A DNA stretch of 64,000 nucleotides, from positions 744,001 through 808,000 of the forward strand of contig NZ_JAKLTN010000002.1 in NCBI RefSeq assembly GCF_022012295.1, given 5' to 3'. A model generated the notes under the pieces. It made no database searches. It saw only the letters and a list, made by a program, of their open reading frames with translations, and was not told the DNA's origin. Positions 1-9,990 of this stretch are shown one piece after another (the first letter of the stretch is position 1; the number at the start of each line of letters is the position of its first letter). The translations under genes and the position numbers were made by a program. This stretch comes from Dechloromonas hankyongensis. Lineage in GTDB: Bacteria; Pseudomonadota; Gammaproteobacteria; Burkholderiales; Rhodocyclaceae.

Positions 1-828
1 TACCTGTTTGGTAATTCATTGGTTTCATTGCCATTTGCTGTCTATGGCGGCGTAGCATCTGCGCAGCCCGAAGCAATCGCCATCCTGGAACAAGAGGCAC
101 AGCTACTAGCTCGCAGATTGAACGTCGACCATCTGGAATTTCGCAATATCGCGCCAAGGCACACCGATTGGCCAACCCAGGACTTGTACGTCACCTTTCG
201 GAAAGAGATATTGCCTAACGTTGATTCAAACATGCAGGCTATTCCGCGCAAGCAACGCGCCATGGTTCGAAAAGGTATCAATAATGGACTGAAAAGCACT
301 GTCGACAACAACACTGATCGTTTTTTCAAGCTTTTTGCCGACAATGTTCACCGCCATGGTACCCCCGCATTGCCAAAGCGCTATTTCGATACCTTACTCG
401 AGATTTTTGGCAAGGATTGCGAAGTGCTGACCGTCACAACTCCAGATGGTTTGCCGTTGAGCAGTGTGCTGTCGTTTTATTTCCGTGACGAAGTACTCCC
501 TTACTATGCAGGAGATGATGAGGCTGCCCGACAGTTTGCTGCCAACGATTTCAAATACTGGGAATTGATGCGCCAAAGCTGCGAGCGCGGCCTAAAAGTA
601 TTTGATTACGGACGCAGCAAGAAGGGAACCGGGCCATATTCATTCAAGAAGAACTGGGGGTTTGAACCAGAACCTCTTCATTACGAATACTGCTTGTACA
701 AACGTGCCAGCATTCCCCAGAACAATCCGTCAAATGCGAAATACAAGCTGTTTATCGAGGCTTGGCGTCGGCTACCGATCGGAATTGCCAACTCGCTTGG
801 CCCACTGATTGTCAGAAATCTGGGCTAG
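1..828 (+). CDS. FemAB-like XrtA/PEP-CTERM system protein (5' partial)
   Basis: The frame is open from base 1, so the N-terminus lies upstream; a TTG at 19 is internal, not the start. The 275 visible residues have the GNAT/FemAB fold signature: an early YGG turn, a basic helix (near MVRKGINNG), and a C-terminal segment ending DYGRSKKGTG-YSFKKNWGFEP, typical of the FemAB-related protein of XrtA loci. Family members are about 340 aa, so roughly 60-70 residues are missing. FemAB proteins transfer aminoacyl groups; the substrate in XrtA systems is unknown. Its place just before xrtA is standard. The sequence shows the fold motifs; the role is inferred from context. Confidence 0.9.
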   Translation, partial: YLFGNSLVSLPFAVYGGVASAQPEAIAILEQEAQLLARRLNVDHLEFRNIAPRHTDWPTQDLYVTFRKEILPNVDSNMQAIPRKQRAMVRKGINNGLKSTVDNNTDRFFKLFADNVHRHGTPALPKRYFDTLLEIFGKDCEVLTVTTPDGLPLSSVLSFYFRDEVLPYYAGDDEAARQFAANDFKYWELMRQSCERGLKVFDYGRSKKGTGPYSFKKNWGFEPEPLHYEYCLYKRASIPQNNPSNAKYKLFIEAWRRLPIGIANSLGPLIVRNLG

Positions 829-843
829 GTTACGACTTGCATC

Positions 844-858
844 GGCTCAGGTTGAGCC
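844..858. other. Small hairpin between FemAB-like gene and xrtA
   Basis: A perfect 6-bp inverted repeat (GGCTCA/TGAGCC) with a 3-nt loop lies 16 bases after the stop codon. No run of T follows on the + strand, so it is at best a weak terminator or an mRNA 3'-end stabiliser. Confidence 0.3.
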
Positions 859-942
859 AGCACGGACTTTCAAAAAACAGTGGCATTTCCGCCTACCCGG
901 GGAACTGGAAAGCCTTAGCCTCCTACCGTTAAGAAACTGAGC

Positions 943-2457
943 ATGTCACCTGCCAACAACAATTGGAAAGCCATAGCACCAATCCTTCTCGGCGCTCTAG
1001 GACTGATCGGCTATTTTTATTGGGACACGTTCAGTGAAATGACGGGGACATGGTGGAGGTCCCAAACATATACCCACGGGTTCGTCGTCCCCATCATCAG
1101 TGCATGGCTAATTTGGCAAAAACGCGCCCTCTTTTCCCGTATGGCCCCGGCTCCTGCGTTTTGGCCGGTTTTGATCGTTGCAGCTTTTACGTTCATTTGG
1201 CTAATTGGTGAGCTTACGGCAATCAACGCGCTGACACAGTTTTCGCTGATTGCCATTGTTGTCTTTTCTGCCTTGGCTATATTGGGCTCAGCTATTAGCA
1301 AAGAACTGGCATTTCCACTGGGATTTCTATTTTTTGCCGTTCCAATAGGTGACTTTTTGTTGCCCAATTTGATGGAGTGGACTGCGGATTTCACTGTATC
1401 AGCTCTCCGCCTCAGCAACATACCTGTCTACCGGGAGGGGCAGAGTTTTGTTATTCCCAGTGGTCACTGGTCTGTCGTAGAGGCCTGCAGCGGCATTCGC
1501 TACATGATCGCTTCAGTAACCGTCGGTACGCTCTACGCTTACCTTACTTACACATCTCTACGACGTCGGTTAACGTTTGTCCTGATTTCGTTCCTCGTCC
1601 CACTGATTGCAAACTGGCTGCGCGCATATCTGATCGTAATGCTTGGACATCTGTCGGGGAATAAGCTGGCAGTTGGTGTCGACCATCTGATTTATGGTTG
1701 GATTTTCTTTGGTGTGGTAATTGCAATCATGTTTGCAATCGGAATGCGCTGGTCGGAACCTCTGCCCATCTACACATCAGACAGCGCCCTCCCATCAAAA
1801 GCTACCTTTGAATACCGGCACCTTTGGCTTGTGGTGATTGTCTTGGCAATAACCATTATTGGCGGACCTGTTGCCGAAAATGCTCTACGCCGCTCAAGTA
1901 ACAATACAGATCTGACTATCACCAGCCCAGCAGAGGCTGGAGGATGGCTATTGAGTCAATCACCCACTGGCTGGAAGCCACGTTTTGTCAATCCATCTAG
2001 TGAATATCAAGCTGCTTTTAATAAAGGCGACCAAACCGTTGGGGTCTATGTTGCCTACTATCGAAACCAGAATTACGGACACAAACTGGTCGCTTCGACC
2101 AACGTTTTAGTAATGTCCGACGACCCAGACTGGCAAAACGTTACGGCAGGCAAAACAAACGTCGAATTTGACAACGTAAATCAGGAAGTAAGAACTGCTG
2201 AACTACTCAACCGGAGTACCGGAAACGTTGAACGTTACGTCGCCTGGCGTTGGTATCGAATCAATGGACAAATAACTGCCAGCGATATCAAGGCAAAATT
2301 GCTTACCGCCCTGTCGATATTATCCGGACGCGGTGATGATGGCGCCGCCATAGTCCTGTATGCACCAAAATCGGAGTCGTCACAAAGCCTGCCAATCTTT
2401 GCACGGGATGCAATTCCCCAGATTCACCGTGCCCTGGACGAGATTGCGGGAAAATGA
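943..2457 (+). CDS. xrtA: Exosortase A with fused EpsI domain
   Basis: Integral membrane cysteine protease/transpeptidase that is thought to cut and sort PEP-CTERM proteins. Residues 1-270 form about eight hydrophobic segments. The exosortase residues are visible: Cys182 in ACSGIRYM, Arg227 in NWLRAY and His248 in VDHLIYGW. Residues about 300-504 are a periplasmic EpsI-type domain (start GGWLLSQSPTGW, YYRNQ motif). At 504 aa it matches XrtA-EpsI fusions. The stop overlaps the next glycosyltransferase start (ATGA at 2454), showing translational coupling. No PEP-CTERM substrate lies in this window. The ATG at 943 has only a weak ribosome site. Confidence 0.96.
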   Translation: MSPANNNWKAIAPILLGALGLIGYFYWDTFSEMTGTWWRSQTYTHGFVVPIISAWLIWQKRALFSRMAPAPAFWPVLIVAAFTFIWLIGELTAINALTQFSLIAIVVFSALAILGSAISKELAFPLGFLFFAVPIGDFLLPNLMEWTADFTVSALRLSNIPVYREGQSFVIPSGHWSVVEACSGIRYMIASVTVGTLYAYLTYTSLRRRLTFVLISFLVPLIANWLRAYLIVMLGHLSGNKLAVGVDHLIYGWIFFGVVIAIMFAIGMRWSEPLPIYTSDSALPSKATFEYRHLWLVVIVLAITIIGGPVAENALRRSSNNTDLTITSPAEAGGWLLSQSPTGWKPRFVNPSSEYQAAFNKGDQTVGVYVAYYRNQNYGHKLVASTNVLVMSDDPDWQNVTAGKTNVEFDNVNQEVRTAELLNRSTGNVERYVAWRWYRINGQITASDIKAKLLTALSILSGRGDDGAAIVLYAPKSESSQSLPIFARDAIPQIHRALDEIAGK

Positions 2458-3614
2458 GTGACCGCCCTCTGATCGCTCATGTGGTCTTTCGCTTCGATAC
2501 CGGAGGCTTGGAAAATGGTGTCGTAAACTTGATCAATTGCATGCCGAAAGACGCTTATCGCCATACGGTTATCGCATTGACTGAAATTACGGATTTCCGA
2601 AAGCGCATCGTACGCGACGACGTCGATTTTTTTGCTCTGAACAAACCCCCCGGTCACGCCTTTCAGATATATCCAGCGCTTTTCCGCTTGTTCAGGAAGA
2701 TCCGACCGGCCATTGTCCACACTCGTAATTTGGGAGCGCTGGAAGCAACTCTTCCGGCATGGGTGGCTGGAGTTCCTGTGTGCGTCCATGGTGAGCATGG
2801 CCGCGATGTCGAAGACATGCACGGGACCAACAAAAAATACCAGTGGATTCGGCGCATTTACAGCCCGTTCGTGAAGCATTACATAGCCCTATCCAAAGAC
2901 CTGGAGCACTATCTGACCTATCCAGTTGGTATAGCGGCAAAACGTGTGACTCAGATCTACAACGGCGTAGACGCCTCTCGTTTCCACCCCTCCCCTAATC
3001 GCCGGGACATTGTCGGAAGCCCGTTCAACCATCCTGAATTCTGGATCATTGGCACTGCAGGCCGAATGCAGACAATCAAGGACCAGACCACCTTGGCAAA
3101 GGCCTTTGTCATGGCAATGGAACAAGCCCCCTCGCTACGTTCGCGCCTGCGCCTCATCATGGTTGGCGATGGTCCTTTGAGACAGCGCGCATTCAGCATA
3201 CTGGACGCAGCAGGTCTGAGCGATTGCGCCTGGCTTCCTGGGGAGCGAACAGACATTCCCGACATCATGCGGGGACTCAATTGTTTTGTACTACCATCGC
3301 TGGGCGAAGGCGTGTCAAATACCATTCTGGAAGCCATGGCAAGCGGCTTGCCAGTAATCGCAACCGCCGTTGGTGGCAATAAGGAATTGGTCATCGAAGA
3401 CCAGACCGGCCATCTCGTTCCCCCTGCTGATCCTGCCGCACTCGCCAAAGCAATCGTCGAAACGGCAAACGCTTCCGAAAATGCTGAAATCATGGGAGAT
3501 AATGCGCGGAGCATGGTCGAAAAGCACTACAGCCTTTCTGCCATGGTCAGAAATTACCAACAGATTTACGACCGCCTACTTTTCCAACGGACTCGCCAAC
3601 TGGCCAGTCGATAG
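2454..3614 (+). CDS. XrtA system glycosyltransferase, GT4 (TIGR03088-like)
   Basis: GT-B glycosyltransferase of 386 aa with an N-terminal acceptor domain beginning AHVVFRFDTGGLENGV, and a C-terminal GT4 nucleotide-sugar-binding half with the LPSLGEGVSNTILEAMASGLPV motif, including the donor-binding glutamate in E-x7-E form. Character and position (just after xrtA) match the TIGR03088 XrtA-associated family. It should add a sugar to the lipid-linked repeat unit on the cytoplasmic face. It starts inside the xrtA stop (ATGA). Sugar specificity cannot be read from sequence. Confidence 0.92.
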   Translation: MSDRPLIAHVVFRFDTGGLENGVVNLINCMPKDAYRHTVIALTEITDFRKRIVRDDVDFFALNKPPGHAFQIYPALFRLFRKIRPAIVHTRNLGALEATLPAWVAGVPVCVHGEHGRDVEDMHGTNKKYQWIRRIYSPFVKHYIALSKDLEHYLTYPVGIAAKRVTQIYNGVDASRFHPSPNRRDIVGSPFNHPEFWIIGTAGRMQTIKDQTTLAKAFVMAMEQAPSLRSRLRLIMVGDGPLRQRAFSILDAAGLSDCAWLPGERTDIPDIMRGLNCFVLPSLGEGVSNTILEAMASGLPVIATAVGGNKELVIEDQTGHLVPPADPAALAKAIVETANASENAEIMGDNARSMVEKHYSLSAMVRNYQQIYDRLLFQRTRQLASR

Positions 3615-3627
3615 AGAACAATACCCA

Positions 3628-5553
3628 ATGTGTGGAATCACCGGAATATTCGATACTCGCGGCCAACGCACTGTTGATCGTGTCGTCCTTCACCGGATGA
3701 ATGAATCCCAATTTCACCGCGGCCCCGATGAGGGCGGACTTCATATTGAACCCGGCGTTGGTCTTGGGCACCGTCGTCTCTCCATCATCGACCTGACAAC
3801 CGGTCAACAACCTCTTTATAACGAAGATCAGAGTGTCTGCGTTGTATTCAACGGCGAAATTTATAACTATCAGGAATTAATTCCCGAGCTGCAGGCTCTC
3901 GGACACATCTTCCATACCCGCAGCGATACCGAAGTCATCGTCCATGCCTGGGAAGCGTGGGGCGAACAATGTGTAGAACGCTTTCGCGGCATGTTTGCCT
4001 TTGCGCTCTGGGACCGCAACCGGGAAACCCTGTTTCTCGCTCGTGATCGCTTGGGTGTCAAACCGCTGTTCTATGCACTGTTGGACGATGGAACATTCCT
4101 CTTCGGTTCAGAACTAAAATCTCTGCTGGCGCATGGGGGATTAAAGCGCGACATCGATCCTTGTGCGGTAGAAGAATATTTCGCCCTCGGCTATGTCGCC
4201 GAACCTCGCTCGATATTCAAGCAAGCGAAGAAGCTTTCTCCCGCACACTCCCTGTTGCTACGCCGTGGACAGCCTATGGCCGCCCCGCGCGAATATTGGG
4301 ATGTCCGTTTCACCCTCGACAACCGTACTAACGAGACTGATGCCAGTGAGGAATTAAGGCTTCGCCTGGAGGAGTCGATCCGTCTACGCATGATTTCCGA
4401 AGTCCCGCTCGGCGCCTTTCTCTCGGGCGGAGTCGATTCGAGCGCCGTGGTTGCGATGATGGCCGGCCTAACCGAAGCGCCGGTCAATACCTGTTCAATC
4501 GGCTTTTCCGATCCCGCATTCAACGAATCGGAGTTCGCCAAAATGGTAGCCAACCGCTACCACACCAATCACCACCTCGACATGGTCGAGAGTGACGATT
4601 TCGATCTAATCGATACCCTCGCCCGGCTTTACGACGAACCCTACGCCGACAGTTCGGCCATTCCGACCTACCGGGTCTGTCAATTGGCGCGCAAGCACGT
4701 CACTGTTGCGCTTTCCGGCGATGGCGGCGACGAGAGCTTTGGCGGCTATCGTCGCTATCGGCTGCACATGATGGAAGAGCGAATGCGTTCGGCACTCCCG
4801 CTTAAATTGCGTCGTCCGATATTCGGCACCCTGGGAAAGATCTACCCAAAAGCCGATTGGGCTCCACGTTTTTTCCGGGCCAAGACAACGTTTGAAGGAA
4901 TGGCGCATACATCCGTCGAAGGTTATTTCCATTCGGTATCCATTCTCCGGGCGCCGATGCGCAAGCAACTATATAGCGCATCGTTCAAGGATTCGTTGGG
5001 CGGCTACGACGCTATGGAGGTATTCAAATACCACGCTGCGCGCAGTGGAACGGACGATCCGCTGGCACTGATCCAGTACCTTGACCTCAAGACCTATCTG
5101 GTTGGCGACATTAATACCAAGGTGGACCGTGCCAGCATGGCCCACTCACTGGAAGTACGCGAACCGCTGATGGATCATACCCTCGTCGAATGGCTGGCCA
5201 GCCTTCCCTCCTCGATTAAGATTCGCGGCCAGGAGGGCAAATATCTGCTCAAGAAAGCCATGGAACCCCGATTACCGGATGACGTCCTGTATCGGCCGAA
5301 GATGGGTTTTGCAGTACCGTTGGCACGCTGGTTCCGCGGCCCCCTCAAGAACCGGGTCCGGGAAGCCTTGCTGGGCAGCACGCTGGCCGATACCGGCATG
5401 TTTAATCGGGACTACCTCGAACATCTCATCTCCGCGCACGACAGCGGTGCGCGGGATTATTCCAGCCCGATATGGACCCTTCTGATGTTCGAAGCCTTTC
5501 TACGGAACGTTCTGCACACCCCTACCCCTGAATCGCCGAAGGTTGCCCATTAA
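3628..5553 (+). CDS. XrtA system asparagine-synthetase-like amidotransferase 1
   Basis: Class II glutamine amidotransferase of 641 aa. I chose ATG 3628 because it puts the nucleophile at Cys2 (MCGITGIF) right after initiator Met; the open frame extends upstream to 3370 only inside the preceding gene. The N-terminal glutaminase domain has RGPD and the GEIYN motif; the C-terminal synthetase domain has the PP-loop SGGVDSS. Ammonia from glutamine is passed to an acyl-adenylate to form an amide. In EPS loci the acceptor is probably a sugar uronic acid rather than aspartate (inference). It starts 13 bp after the glycosyltransferase and its stop overlaps the next start (TAATG). Confidence 0.94.
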   Translation: MCGITGIFDTRGQRTVDRVVLHRMNESQFHRGPDEGGLHIEPGVGLGHRRLSIIDLTTGQQPLYNEDQSVCVVFNGEIYNYQELIPELQALGHIFHTRSDTEVIVHAWEAWGEQCVERFRGMFAFALWDRNRETLFLARDRLGVKPLFYALLDDGTFLFGSELKSLLAHGGLKRDIDPCAVEEYFALGYVAEPRSIFKQAKKLSPAHSLLLRRGQPMAAPREYWDVRFTLDNRTNETDASEELRLRLEESIRLRMISEVPLGAFLSGGVDSSAVVAMMAGLTEAPVNTCSIGFSDPAFNESEFAKMVANRYHTNHHLDMVESDDFDLIDTLARLYDEPYADSSAIPTYRVCQLARKHVTVALSGDGGDESFGGYRRYRLHMMEERMRSALPLKLRRPIFGTLGKIYPKADWAPRFFRAKTTFEGMAHTSVEGYFHSVSILRAPMRKQLYSASFKDSLGGYDAMEVFKYHAARSGTDDPLALIQYLDLKTYLVGDINTKVDRASMAHSLEVREPLMDHTLVEWLASLPSSIKIRGQEGKYLLKKAMEPRLPDDVLYRPKMGFAVPLARWFRGPLKNRVREALLGSTLADTGMFNRDYLEHLISAHDSGARDYSSPIWTLLMFEAFLRNVLHTPTPESPKVAH

Positions 5554-6827
5554 TGAATATTTCGGCCAAATCGGTTGGAAATGGACGCCCACTGCGCGTC
5601 TTGCATGTGTTGGACCACTCGATCCCGTTGCACAGCGGTTATGCATTCCGCTCGCTCGCCCTTCTCACTGAACAACGCAAGCTTGGTTGGGAAACGCTAC
5701 ACCTAACAACGCCGAAACAAGGCAACACCGAAATGCAGGAAGAAGAAGTCGACGGCTGGCTATTCCACCGCACCCAACCGACCCCCGAGATGAGTGGAGT
5801 CCGCGGCTATTTCCGTCAGATGTCCGCTACACGGACAAGCATAGAACGGTTGATCGAGCGCTACAGCCCCGACATCATTCACCCGCACTCCCCTGTCCTC
5901 AACGCGATACCGGCCATCACTGCCGGGCGCAAGCGAGGAATTCCCGTCGTTTATGAAATGCGTGCATCCTGGGAAGATGCGGCCGTCGACCACGGCACTA
6001 CGGTGGAAGGAAGTCTGCGCTATCGCCTTTCCCGTGCCCTGGAAAGCTGGGCGCTACGCAAGGCCGATGGCATTACCACCATTTGCGCCGGGTTACGCGA
6101 GGACATTCTTTCACGGGGAGGCATCCCTTCCGAAAAAGTGACGGTCATCCCGAATGCGGTGAACGTCGAATCGTTCGCCTACGCCCCAGCAGCAGAACCA
6201 GAACTACGCCTGCGACTGGGACTTGAAAACTGCACCGTCCTCGGTTTTGCCGGATCGTTTTATGGCTACGAAGGCCTCGACCTGCTGCTTGATGCAGCCA
6301 AGCAACTGCTCCCGCGTTACCCCGATCTAAAAGTACTTCTGGTTGGCGGTGGACCGCAGGAAAAAGCACTCAAGGAACAAGCCCAACGACTCGCGCTAGG
6401 TGATCGGGTCGTTTTTACCGGGCGGGTTCCACATGCTGACGTTCAACGCTACTACGGACAGATCGACTTGTTGTGCTATCCACGCAAATCCATGCGACTG
6501 ACCGATCTGGTAACCCCCTTGAAACCACTGGAAGCCATGGCCCAAGGCAAGTTACTGATCGCCTCCGATGTCGGTGGGCACAGGGAACTCGTTCGCGACG
6601 GCGAAACCGGCATCCTCTTCCAAGCTGGAAACGCAGTTGCCTTGGCCTCGGCCATCGACCGCATGCTGGGCAACCGGGATCAATGGGAAAGCATCCGTCG
6701 GGCGGGCCGGCGTTTCGTCGAAAGCGAGCGCACTTGGGCGCGCAGCGCAGAAAACTACCGCACGGTCTACAGTCGTGTATTGTCGCCAGCCCGACTTGCC
6801 ACGCTCGACCTCGTCATCCAGGACTGA
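5553..6827 (+). CDS. XrtA system glycosyltransferase, GT4 (TIGR04063-like)
   Basis: 424-aa GT-B enzyme. The N-terminus has LRVLHVLDHSIPLHSGYAFR, typical of TIGR04063 family members; the C-terminal half has GFAGSFYGYEGLDLLL and LVTPLKPLEAMAQGK motifs of GT4 donor binding. It begins one base inside the preceding stop (TAATG) and ends 12 bp before the next amidotransferase, so it is part of the xrtA operon. Predicted to build the EPS repeat unit in the cytoplasm; donor and linkage are not predictable. Confidence 0.92.
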   Translation: MNISAKSVGNGRPLRVLHVLDHSIPLHSGYAFRSLALLTEQRKLGWETLHLTTPKQGNTEMQEEEVDGWLFHRTQPTPEMSGVRGYFRQMSATRTSIERLIERYSPDIIHPHSPVLNAIPAITAGRKRGIPVVYEMRASWEDAAVDHGTTVEGSLRYRLSRALESWALRKADGITTICAGLREDILSRGGIPSEKVTVIPNAVNVESFAYAPAAEPELRLRLGLENCTVLGFAGSFYGYEGLDLLLDAAKQLLPRYPDLKVLLVGGGPQEKALKEQAQRLALGDRVVFTGRVPHADVQRYYGQIDLLCYPRKSMRLTDLVTPLKPLEAMAQGKLLIASDVGGHRELVRDGETGILFQAGNAVALASAIDRMLGNRDQWESIRRAGRRFVESERTWARSAENYRTVYSRVLSPARLATLDLVIQD

Positions 6828-6839
6828 TCCCGAAAAATC

Positions 6840-8765
6840 ATGTGCGGCATCTACGGCATCATTCACCTTGACGGAACGGCAGCCGACCCGGCGCTGATGG
6901 AGCGCATGGGTAATATCACCCGGCATCGCGGGCCAGACGATCACGGATGGCATGCCGACGGCAACTGCGTCATTGGCATGCGCCGCCTATCGATCATCGA
7001 CCTGGCCGGCGGCCACCAGCCGCTCACCAACGAGGATGAGAGCCTGTGGCTAGTTTGCAACGGTGAAATCTACAATTTCCGTGAATTGCGCGAGGAACTC
7101 ATCACAGCCGGGCACCGCTTCCGCACCGGTTCCGACTGCGAGGTCCTCCTACATGCCTACGAGGCCTGGGGTGATGAGTTCCCCCTGCGTCTCAACGGCA
7201 TGTACAACTTTGCCCTGTGGGATGCCAAGCGGCGCCGGCTGCTGATCGGTCGCGACCGCATCGGCGTCAAACCGCTCTACTGGCGCCAGGATGGACAGCG
7301 CCTTGCTTTCGCGACCGAAGCCAAGGCCTTGCTCGAACTGCCCGGCGTGACAGCCGAGGTCGACCGCGTAGCGTTGGCCAGCTACCTGAATCTCGGCTAC
7401 GTCTCCGCACCGAGGTCGATGTTTGCCGGCATCAGCAAACTGCCCGTCGCCAGCATGATGCGCATCGAGGATGGCACGGCCCATATCGGACGCTACTGGT
7501 CTCTTCCGGAAAAGGTCGAAACCGGCGTATCGGAAAACGAATGGTTGGAGCGCATCGCTACGGGTATCGAGCGCTCGGTCCGCATGCAGATGGTGTCTGA
7601 CGTACCCATCGGCGCATTTCTTTCCGGCGGTATCGACTCATCAGCCGTGGTGGCGTGCATGGCTACAGCCACCAGCCAGCCGGTCAAGACCTATGCCATC
7701 GGTTTTGGCGGCTCAGCCGCTGACAATTTCTATAATGAATTACCCTACGCCAAGCGGGTCGCCGAATTGTTCGGCAGCGAACACCACGAAATTGTCGTCA
7801 AACCCGATGTAGTTGCCCTTTTGCCGCGCCTGTTATGGCACATGGACGAGCCGATCGCCGACACCGCCTTCATTACCACCTACCTGGTCAGCGAATTCGC
7901 CCGCAAAGACGTCACTGTCATTCTCTCCGGTGTCGGCGGCGATGAATTGTTCGGCGGCTACCGTCGCTACCTTGGCAACCACTACGCCGAACGCTTTTCT
8001 CGGCTTCCCCGCTTGCTGCAAGGGGCTGCCAAACAGATCGGCCGCATTTTGCCGGCCGACCGCCACTCCAAGTGGCTCAATATTGCACGTCTGGCAAAGG
8101 GTTTCCTGGCCACGGCTGAACTCTCCTTCGAGGACCGCTACCGTGCCTACCTGCAGATCATGGATCGCTCGCTGGCCTCTCAGTTGATGCCCGGCATTCA
8201 ATCATCCTCGTGGGACCCGCTGCTCGACGCCTTCGCGGGCAGCCATCAGGACGACCCCTGCAATCACATGCTGGCAGTCGACATGGCTTCACAACTGCCG
8301 GATGACCTGTTGATGCTGACCGACAAGATGAGTATGACGGTTTCGCTCGAATGCCGCGTCCCGCTGCTCGACCACGAGTTGCTGGAAATGGCCGCCACCA
8401 TGCCGGAAAGCGTGAAGATCAAGGGCGGCGTGCTCAAGGCGGCGATGAAGAAGGCCTTGGCCGGCCATCTGCCGCCCGACATCCTCCATCGCAAGAAGCG
8501 CGGCTTCGGGACGCCGATGGGCGCCTGGCTGAAGGGCGAACTGGGGCGCGTGCTCGACCGCATCCTGTCGCCGGAATCGATCGGTCGTCGCGGCCTGTTC
8601 GATCCGCTGGTGGTCAGCCGGCTGATCGCCGACCACCGCGCCAATCGCCAGGACTATACCGATGCCTTGATCGCCCTGATCAACTTCGAAGTCTGGGCAA
8701 GAATCTATCTCGATCATCGCAGCCACGACGACGTCACTGTCGAGTTGCAGGGAATGCTTGCATGA
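6840..8765 (+). CDS. asnB: Asparagine synthase (glutamine-hydrolysing) paralogue 2
   Basis: 641 aa, the same length and architecture as the copy at 3628 but clearly diverged. Cys2 nucleophile in MCGIYGII, RGPDDHGW, the GEIYNF motif, and the PP-loop SGGIDSS are all present, so both glutamine hydrolysis and ATP-dependent amide transfer should work. Two such enzymes separated by a glycosyltransferase suggest two amidation steps or two acceptors in EPS building. Either copy may also supply free asparagine. Stop overlaps the next gene start (ATGA at 8762). Confidence 0.94.
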   Translation: MCGIYGIIHLDGTAADPALMERMGNITRHRGPDDHGWHADGNCVIGMRRLSIIDLAGGHQPLTNEDESLWLVCNGEIYNFRELREELITAGHRFRTGSDCEVLLHAYEAWGDEFPLRLNGMYNFALWDAKRRRLLIGRDRIGVKPLYWRQDGQRLAFATEAKALLELPGVTAEVDRVALASYLNLGYVSAPRSMFAGISKLPVASMMRIEDGTAHIGRYWSLPEKVETGVSENEWLERIATGIERSVRMQMVSDVPIGAFLSGGIDSSAVVACMATATSQPVKTYAIGFGGSAADNFYNELPYAKRVAELFGSEHHEIVVKPDVVALLPRLLWHMDEPIADTAFITTYLVSEFARKDVTVILSGVGGDELFGGYRRYLGNHYAERFSRLPRLLQGAAKQIGRILPADRHSKWLNIARLAKGFLATAELSFEDRYRAYLQIMDRSLASQLMPGIQSSSWDPLLDAFAGSHQDDPCNHMLAVDMASQLPDDLLMLTDKMSMTVSLECRVPLLDHELLEMAATMPESVKIKGGVLKAAMKKALAGHLPPDILHRKKRGFGTPMGAWLKGELGRVLDRILSPESIGRRGLFDPLVVSRLIADHRANRQDYTDALIALINFEVWARIYLDHRSHDDVTVELQGMLA

Positions 8766-9949
8766 AAATCCTCTACGTTTGCCATCGTTTCCCCTTTCCG
8801 CCCAAGCGTGGCGGGAAGATTCGTCCGTTCAACATGATTCGCCATTTTTCCGCCCAGGGGCATCAGGTGACGGTGTGTTCGCTCTCCCGCTCGGCGAGCG
8901 AGGCGATCGAAGGCGATGGCATCGCCGCGCACTGCCACCGCTACGAAATGGCATCGGTGAAGAATCCGATCCAGGTCATCCGCATGGTTGCCCGCCTGCC
9001 GCTGCTGACCCCGTCGTCAATGGGATTCTTCTATTCGCCATCGCTCAAGCAACGGATCAATGCGCTGCTGGCAAAGGAAAAGTACGACCTGATCTTCGTC
9101 CATTGCTCCTCGGTTGCCCAGTACGTCGAGGACGTCCAGGGTATTCCGAAAATTCTCGATTTCGGCGACATGGATTCGCAAAAATGGCTGGAATACGCCA
9201 ACTACAAGCCATTTCCGCTGTCTCTTGGCTACCGCCTCGAAGGCACCAAGATGGAAATGGCCGAGAAGCGCCTGGCCGGGAAGTTCGACCTGTGTACGGC
9301 AACAACCCGCGCCGAATGGGAAACCCTGGAGTCTTACGGGGCAGCCCGTAACACCGACTGGTTCCCGAACGGCGTCGATGCCAACTTCTTCAAGCCGGAT
9401 GGCGACGGATACGATACCGACACGTTATCCTTCATCGGACGGATGGATTACTACCCCAACCAGGAGTGCATGTTCGACTTCTGTCGCAACACCCTGCCGT
9501 TGATCCAGGCTAGGCGTCCGAGCGCCAAGCTGCTTATCGTCGGCGCCGATCCTAGCCCGGCAGTCCGCAAACTGGGCGAACTGCCCGGCGTCACCGTGAC
9601 CGGCTCAGTGCCCGACGTCAGGCCATACATCCTGCGCTCGGCCGCTATGGTGGCCCCGCTGAACATCGCCCGCGGCACCCAGAACAAGATTCTCGAAGCA
9701 ATGGCCATGGGCGTTCCCGTCGTTACCGGCCCAGCCGGTGCCGGGGGCGTCGATGCAGAACACGGCGAGCATTTCCTCGTCGGCAGCAACCCGGCCGAGT
9801 ATGCCGATGCCTGCCTGCGATTTATGCAGGATGCCGGCACCCGGGCTCGCTTTTCCAGCGCCGGCCGCGAGAGGATGCTGAGTAATCATGATTGGGAAGC
9901 TTCCATGCGCCGCCTCGACGGTATCGTCGGCCGCCTGCTTGCCCACTGA
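8762..9949 (+). CDS. XrtA system glycosyltransferase (TIGR03087-like)
   Basis: 395 aa from ATG 8762, which overlaps the preceding TGA (ATGA); the open frame runs much further upstream but only as a shadow of the amidotransferase. N-terminus MKILYVCHRFPFPPKRGGKIR is characteristic of TIGR03087-type XrtA glycosyltransferases. GT-B fold with the C-terminal donor site around GTQNKILEAMAMGVPVV. Translationally coupled member of the xrtA operon. Sugar specificity unknown. Confidence 0.93.
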   Translation: MKILYVCHRFPFPPKRGGKIRPFNMIRHFSAQGHQVTVCSLSRSASEAIEGDGIAAHCHRYEMASVKNPIQVIRMVARLPLLTPSSMGFFYSPSLKQRINALLAKEKYDLIFVHCSSVAQYVEDVQGIPKILDFGDMDSQKWLEYANYKPFPLSLGYRLEGTKMEMAEKRLAGKFDLCTATTRAEWETLESYGAARNTDWFPNGVDANFFKPDGDGYDTDTLSFIGRMDYYPNQECMFDFCRNTLPLIQARRPSAKLLIVGADPSPAVRKLGELPGVTVTGSVPDVRPYILRSAAMVAPLNIARGTQNKILEAMAMGVPVVTGPAGAGGVDAEHGEHFLVGSNPAEYADACLRFMQDAGTRARFSSAGRERMLSNHDWEASMRRLDGIVGRLLAH

Positions 9950-9990
9950 ACAGCGAACTACAATATCAATTCACTTATAGAGGTATCACG

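Noticed and set aside
892..910. Possible sigma-54 site (TGGCAT) upstream of xrtA
   Set aside because: Counting from GG, the base pair after 10 bases is TA, not GC, so the -24/-12 geometry fails.
3370..3627. 86-residue extension of amidotransferase 1
   Set aside because: It lies within the preceding glycosyltransferase and would bury the Cys2 nucleophile, which must be N-terminal.
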